Shown: in pieces, positions 62,047 through 64,000 of the stretch
Position numbering within the stretch: the first letter of the stretch is position 1
How the letters are laid out: each line of letters starts with the position of its first letter
NCBI RefSeq assembly: GCF_025148445.1
Contig: NZ_CP102270.1
Span: forward strand, 1,302,001 to 1,366,000
Length of the DNA: 64,000 nt
Direction: 5' to 3'
DNA from: Eshraghiella crossota
GTDB lineage: Bacteria > Bacillota > Clostridia > Lachnospirales > Lachnospiraceae
Notes under the pieces: generated by a model
Told to the model about the DNA's origin: nothing
What the model saw: only the letters and a program-made list of their open reading frames with translations
Database searches by the model: none
Made by a program: the position numbers and the translations under genes

Positions 62047-64000
62047 ATGAACAATAAATTATACAAACTTGGAATTGATATTGGTTCTACTACAGTAAAA
62101 ATTGCAATTCTTAATAAAGACAACGATATTTTATTTTCAGATTATGAAAGACATTTTGCCAATATACAGGATACACTTGCCTCTTTGCTTTTAAAGGCAA
62201 AAGAACTTCTTGGAGACATTAAAGTTAATCCTGTTATTACAGGTTCAGGCGGACTTACCCTTGCCAATCATCTTAATGTTCCCTTCAATCAGGAAGTGGT
62301 ATCTGTAGCTTCCGCTCTTGAATATTATGCTCCAAAAACAGATGTGGCTATTGAACTTGGTGGCGAAGATGCTAAAATTATATATTTTACAAATGGAATT
62401 GACCAACGTATGAATGGTATATGTGCCGGAGGAACAGGCTCTTTTATCGACCAGATGGCGTCATTGTTGCAGACTGACGCAACCGGGCTTAATGAATATG
62501 CCAAAAATTACCAGTCAATTTATCCTATCGCAGCCAGATGCGGTGTATTTGCCAAGACAGACATACAGCCTTTGATTAATGAAGGAGCTACAAAAGAAGA
62601 CCTTGCTGCTTCTATATTCCAGGCAGTTGTCAACCAGACTATAAGCGGACTTGCCTGCGGTAAGCCTATAAGAGGACATGTTGCCTTTCTTGGAGGACCT
62701 TTACATTTTCTTTCGGAATTAAAGGCTGCTTTTATAAGAACTTTAAATCTTACTGACGAATATATTATTGCACCTGATAATTCTCACTTATTTGCTGCAA
62801 TTGGATCTGCTTTTGCTTATGATGAAAATATATCCGTAGACATAAATGAATTAATTACACTTCTCAAGTCTAAAATAAAACTTGATTTTGAAGTTGAACG
62901 TATGGAACCTTTATTTTCAAATGAAAAGGAATACGATGAATTTATAACAAGACATAATAAAGCCAGTGTCAGAAAAGGTGATTTATCATCATACAAGGGT
63001 AACTGTTTTATGGGAATAGACGCAGGTTCCACAACTACTAAGGTTGCTTTGGTAGGCGAGGACGGTACCCTTTTATATTCTTTCTATGAGAGTAATAATG
63101 GTAGTCCGTTAGCAACCTCTATAAAAGCTATCAAGGATATATACGAGAAACTGCCGGAAGGCGTTAATATTGTCCGCTCATGTTCTACAGGTTATGGTGA
63201 AGCTCTCATTAAATCTGCTCTTATGCTTGACGAAGGGGAAGTTGAAACAGTATCTCACTATTATGCTGCTTCATTTTTTGACCCATCTGTTGACTGTATT
63301 CTCGATATAGGCGGTCAGGATATGAAATGCATAAAAATAAAAGATGGAACTGTTGACGGCGTACAGCTTAACGAAGCCTGTTCATCAGGATGCGGTTCTT
63401 TTATTGAAACATTTGCCAAAAGTCTTAATTACTCCGTTCAGGATTTTGCCAAAGAAGCCCTTTTTGCAAAACATCCTATAGACCTTGGAACCCGTTGTAC
63501 CGTATTTATGAACTCTAAAGTTAAACAGGCCCAGAAAGAAGGAGCCAGTGTAGCTGATATTTCTGCCGGACTTGCATACTCCGTAATTAAAAATGCCTTA
63601 TATAAAGTTATTAAATTATCCGATGCAAGGGATCTTGGAAAAAATATTGTTGTGCAGGGCGGAACTTTCTATAATAATGCTGTTTTAAGAAGTTTTGAAA
63701 AAATAGCTGATGTACAGGCAGTAAGACCTGACATTGCAGGTATTATGGGTGCTTTCGGTGCTGCTTTGATTGCAAGGGAAAGATACGAAGGCGAATCTTC
63801 ATCCATGTTATCCCTTGAACAGATTATTAACCTTAAATACGAAACATCAATGACAAGATGTCAGGGATGTATTAACCACTGTCTCCTTACAATCAATAAA
63901 TTTACCGGAGGCAGACAGTTTATATCCGGCAACAGATGTGAACGCGGTCTTGGAAAAGAAAAAAACAAGGACAAGCTTCCTAATCTGTATGAATACAAAA
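62047..64000 (+). CDS. 2-hydroxyacyl-CoA dehydratase activase, two-domain (partial)
   Basis: The frame is open from ATG 62047 to the window end (651 codons seen). Two BadF/BadG-type ATPase domains follow one another: the first begins [14 protein letters not shown] and has the iron-sulfur cysteine motif [18 protein letters not shown]; the second begins [19 protein letters not shown] and has [19 protein letters not shown] further region opens with [14 protein letters not shown] and [13 protein letters not shown], a cysteine-rich DUF2229-type start. Full-length members of this clostridial family are about 1400 residues and include a dehydratase-like part. They activate radical 2-hydroxyacyl-CoA dehydratases by ATP-driven electron transfer; substrate unknown. 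ATG 62041 is in frame but touches the ribosome binding site. Confidence 0.9.
   Translation, partial: MNNKLYKLGIDIGSTTVKIAILNKDNDILFSDYERHFANIQDTLASLLLKAKELLGDIKVNPVITGSGGLTLANHLNVPFNQEVVSVASALEYYAPKTDVAIELGGEDAKIIYFTNGIDQRMNGICAGGTGSFIDQMASLLQTDATGLNEYAKNYQSIYPIAARCGVFAKTDIQPLINEGATKEDLAASIFQAVVNQTISGLACGKPIRGHVAFLGGPLHFLSELKAAFIRTLNLTDEYIIAPDNSHLFAAIGSAFAYDENISVDINELITLLKSKIKLDFEVERMEPLFSNEKEYDEFITRHNKASVRKGDLSSYKGNCFMGIDAGSTTTKVALVGEDGTLLYSFYESNNGSPLATSIKAIKDIYEKLPEGVNIVRSCSTGYGEALIKSALMLDEGEVETVSHYYAASFFDPSVDCILDIGGQDMKCIKIKDGTVDGVQLNEACSSGCGSFIETFAKSLNYSVQDFAKEALFAKHPIDLGTRCTVFMNSKVKQAQKEGASVADISAGLAYSVIKNALYKVIKLSDARDLGKNIVVQGGTFYNNAVLRSFEKIADVQAVRPDIAGIMGAFGAALIARERYEGESSSMLSLEQIINLKYETSMTRCQGCINHCLLTINKFTGGRQFISGNRCERGLGKEKNKDKLPNLYEYK

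Noticed and set aside
62817-63032. Minus-strand open frame of 71 codons
   Set aside because: It lies wholly inside the activase gene on the opposite strand and has no ribosome binding site.

Overview
The window is AT-rich chromosomal DNA from a spore-forming, anaerobic Clostridia-type Firmicute, most likely a member of Lachnospiraceae. The main reasons are a complete spoIIIAA-AH operon plus spoIVB, a SepF/YlmH division cluster, an NfnAB-type pair, a two-domain 2-hydroxyacyl-CoA dehydratase activase, strong AGGAGG ribosome binding sites and frequent TTG/GTG starts. No tRNA, rRNA or CRISPR array was seen. The species cannot be named from the sequence alone.

Layout. 1-4617 (+): yggS, sepF, ylmH, aroB, lspA, rluD-like, a division and envelope cluster with aroB in the slot where divIVA often sits. 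4643-6411 (+): a cytidylate-kinase-like protein and a membrane-anchored L,D-transpeptidase homologue that lacks the catalytic cysteine. 6420-7469 (-): a Xer-type recombinase. 7604-17881 (-): the conserved asp23-nusB-xseA-xseB-ispA-dxs-tlyA-nadK-argR-recN-spoIVB run, with spo0A absent from its usual place after spoIVB. 17962-22648 (-): spoIIIAH to spoIIIAA. 22775-23662 (+): a DUF368 polyprenyl-phosphate transporter.

23713-38619 is the accessory part: an ABC exporter-type pair, an AbiE-like toxin-antitoxin pair whose nucleotidyltransferase has an internal deletion, a 67-69 bp direct repeat on both sides of that pair, a decayed IS30-like transposase fragment, a seven-gene lipid/acyl operon (two AMP-forming acyl ligases, four divergent PlsC-like acyltransferases, one membrane acyltransferase-3), and a serine resolvase interrupted by a single in-frame TGA. 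The acyl operon lies between two dead mobility genes and looks like an acquired island that has since become fixed.

38679-64000 returns to core genes: rlmH, an NfnAB-like oxidoreductase pair, two large envelope proteins (TPR plus chitobiase-like domains; a 1215-residue array of Ig-like BIG2 domains), a LacI-type regulator, yebC, pnp, rpsO, and the rimP-nusA-rnpM-ylxQ-infB-rbfA-nrnA-truB-ribF translation operon. A rhomboid-like zinc-ribbon membrane protein, corA and the first 651 codons of a dehydratase activase close the window. Several regulatory arrangements can be read directly: an intrinsic terminator inside the leader of the rimP-nusA operon, a long hairpin in front of pnp, a structured rpsO leader, a terminator ending three bases before the spoIVB ribosome binding site, and a palindrome in the divergent corA/activase promoter region.
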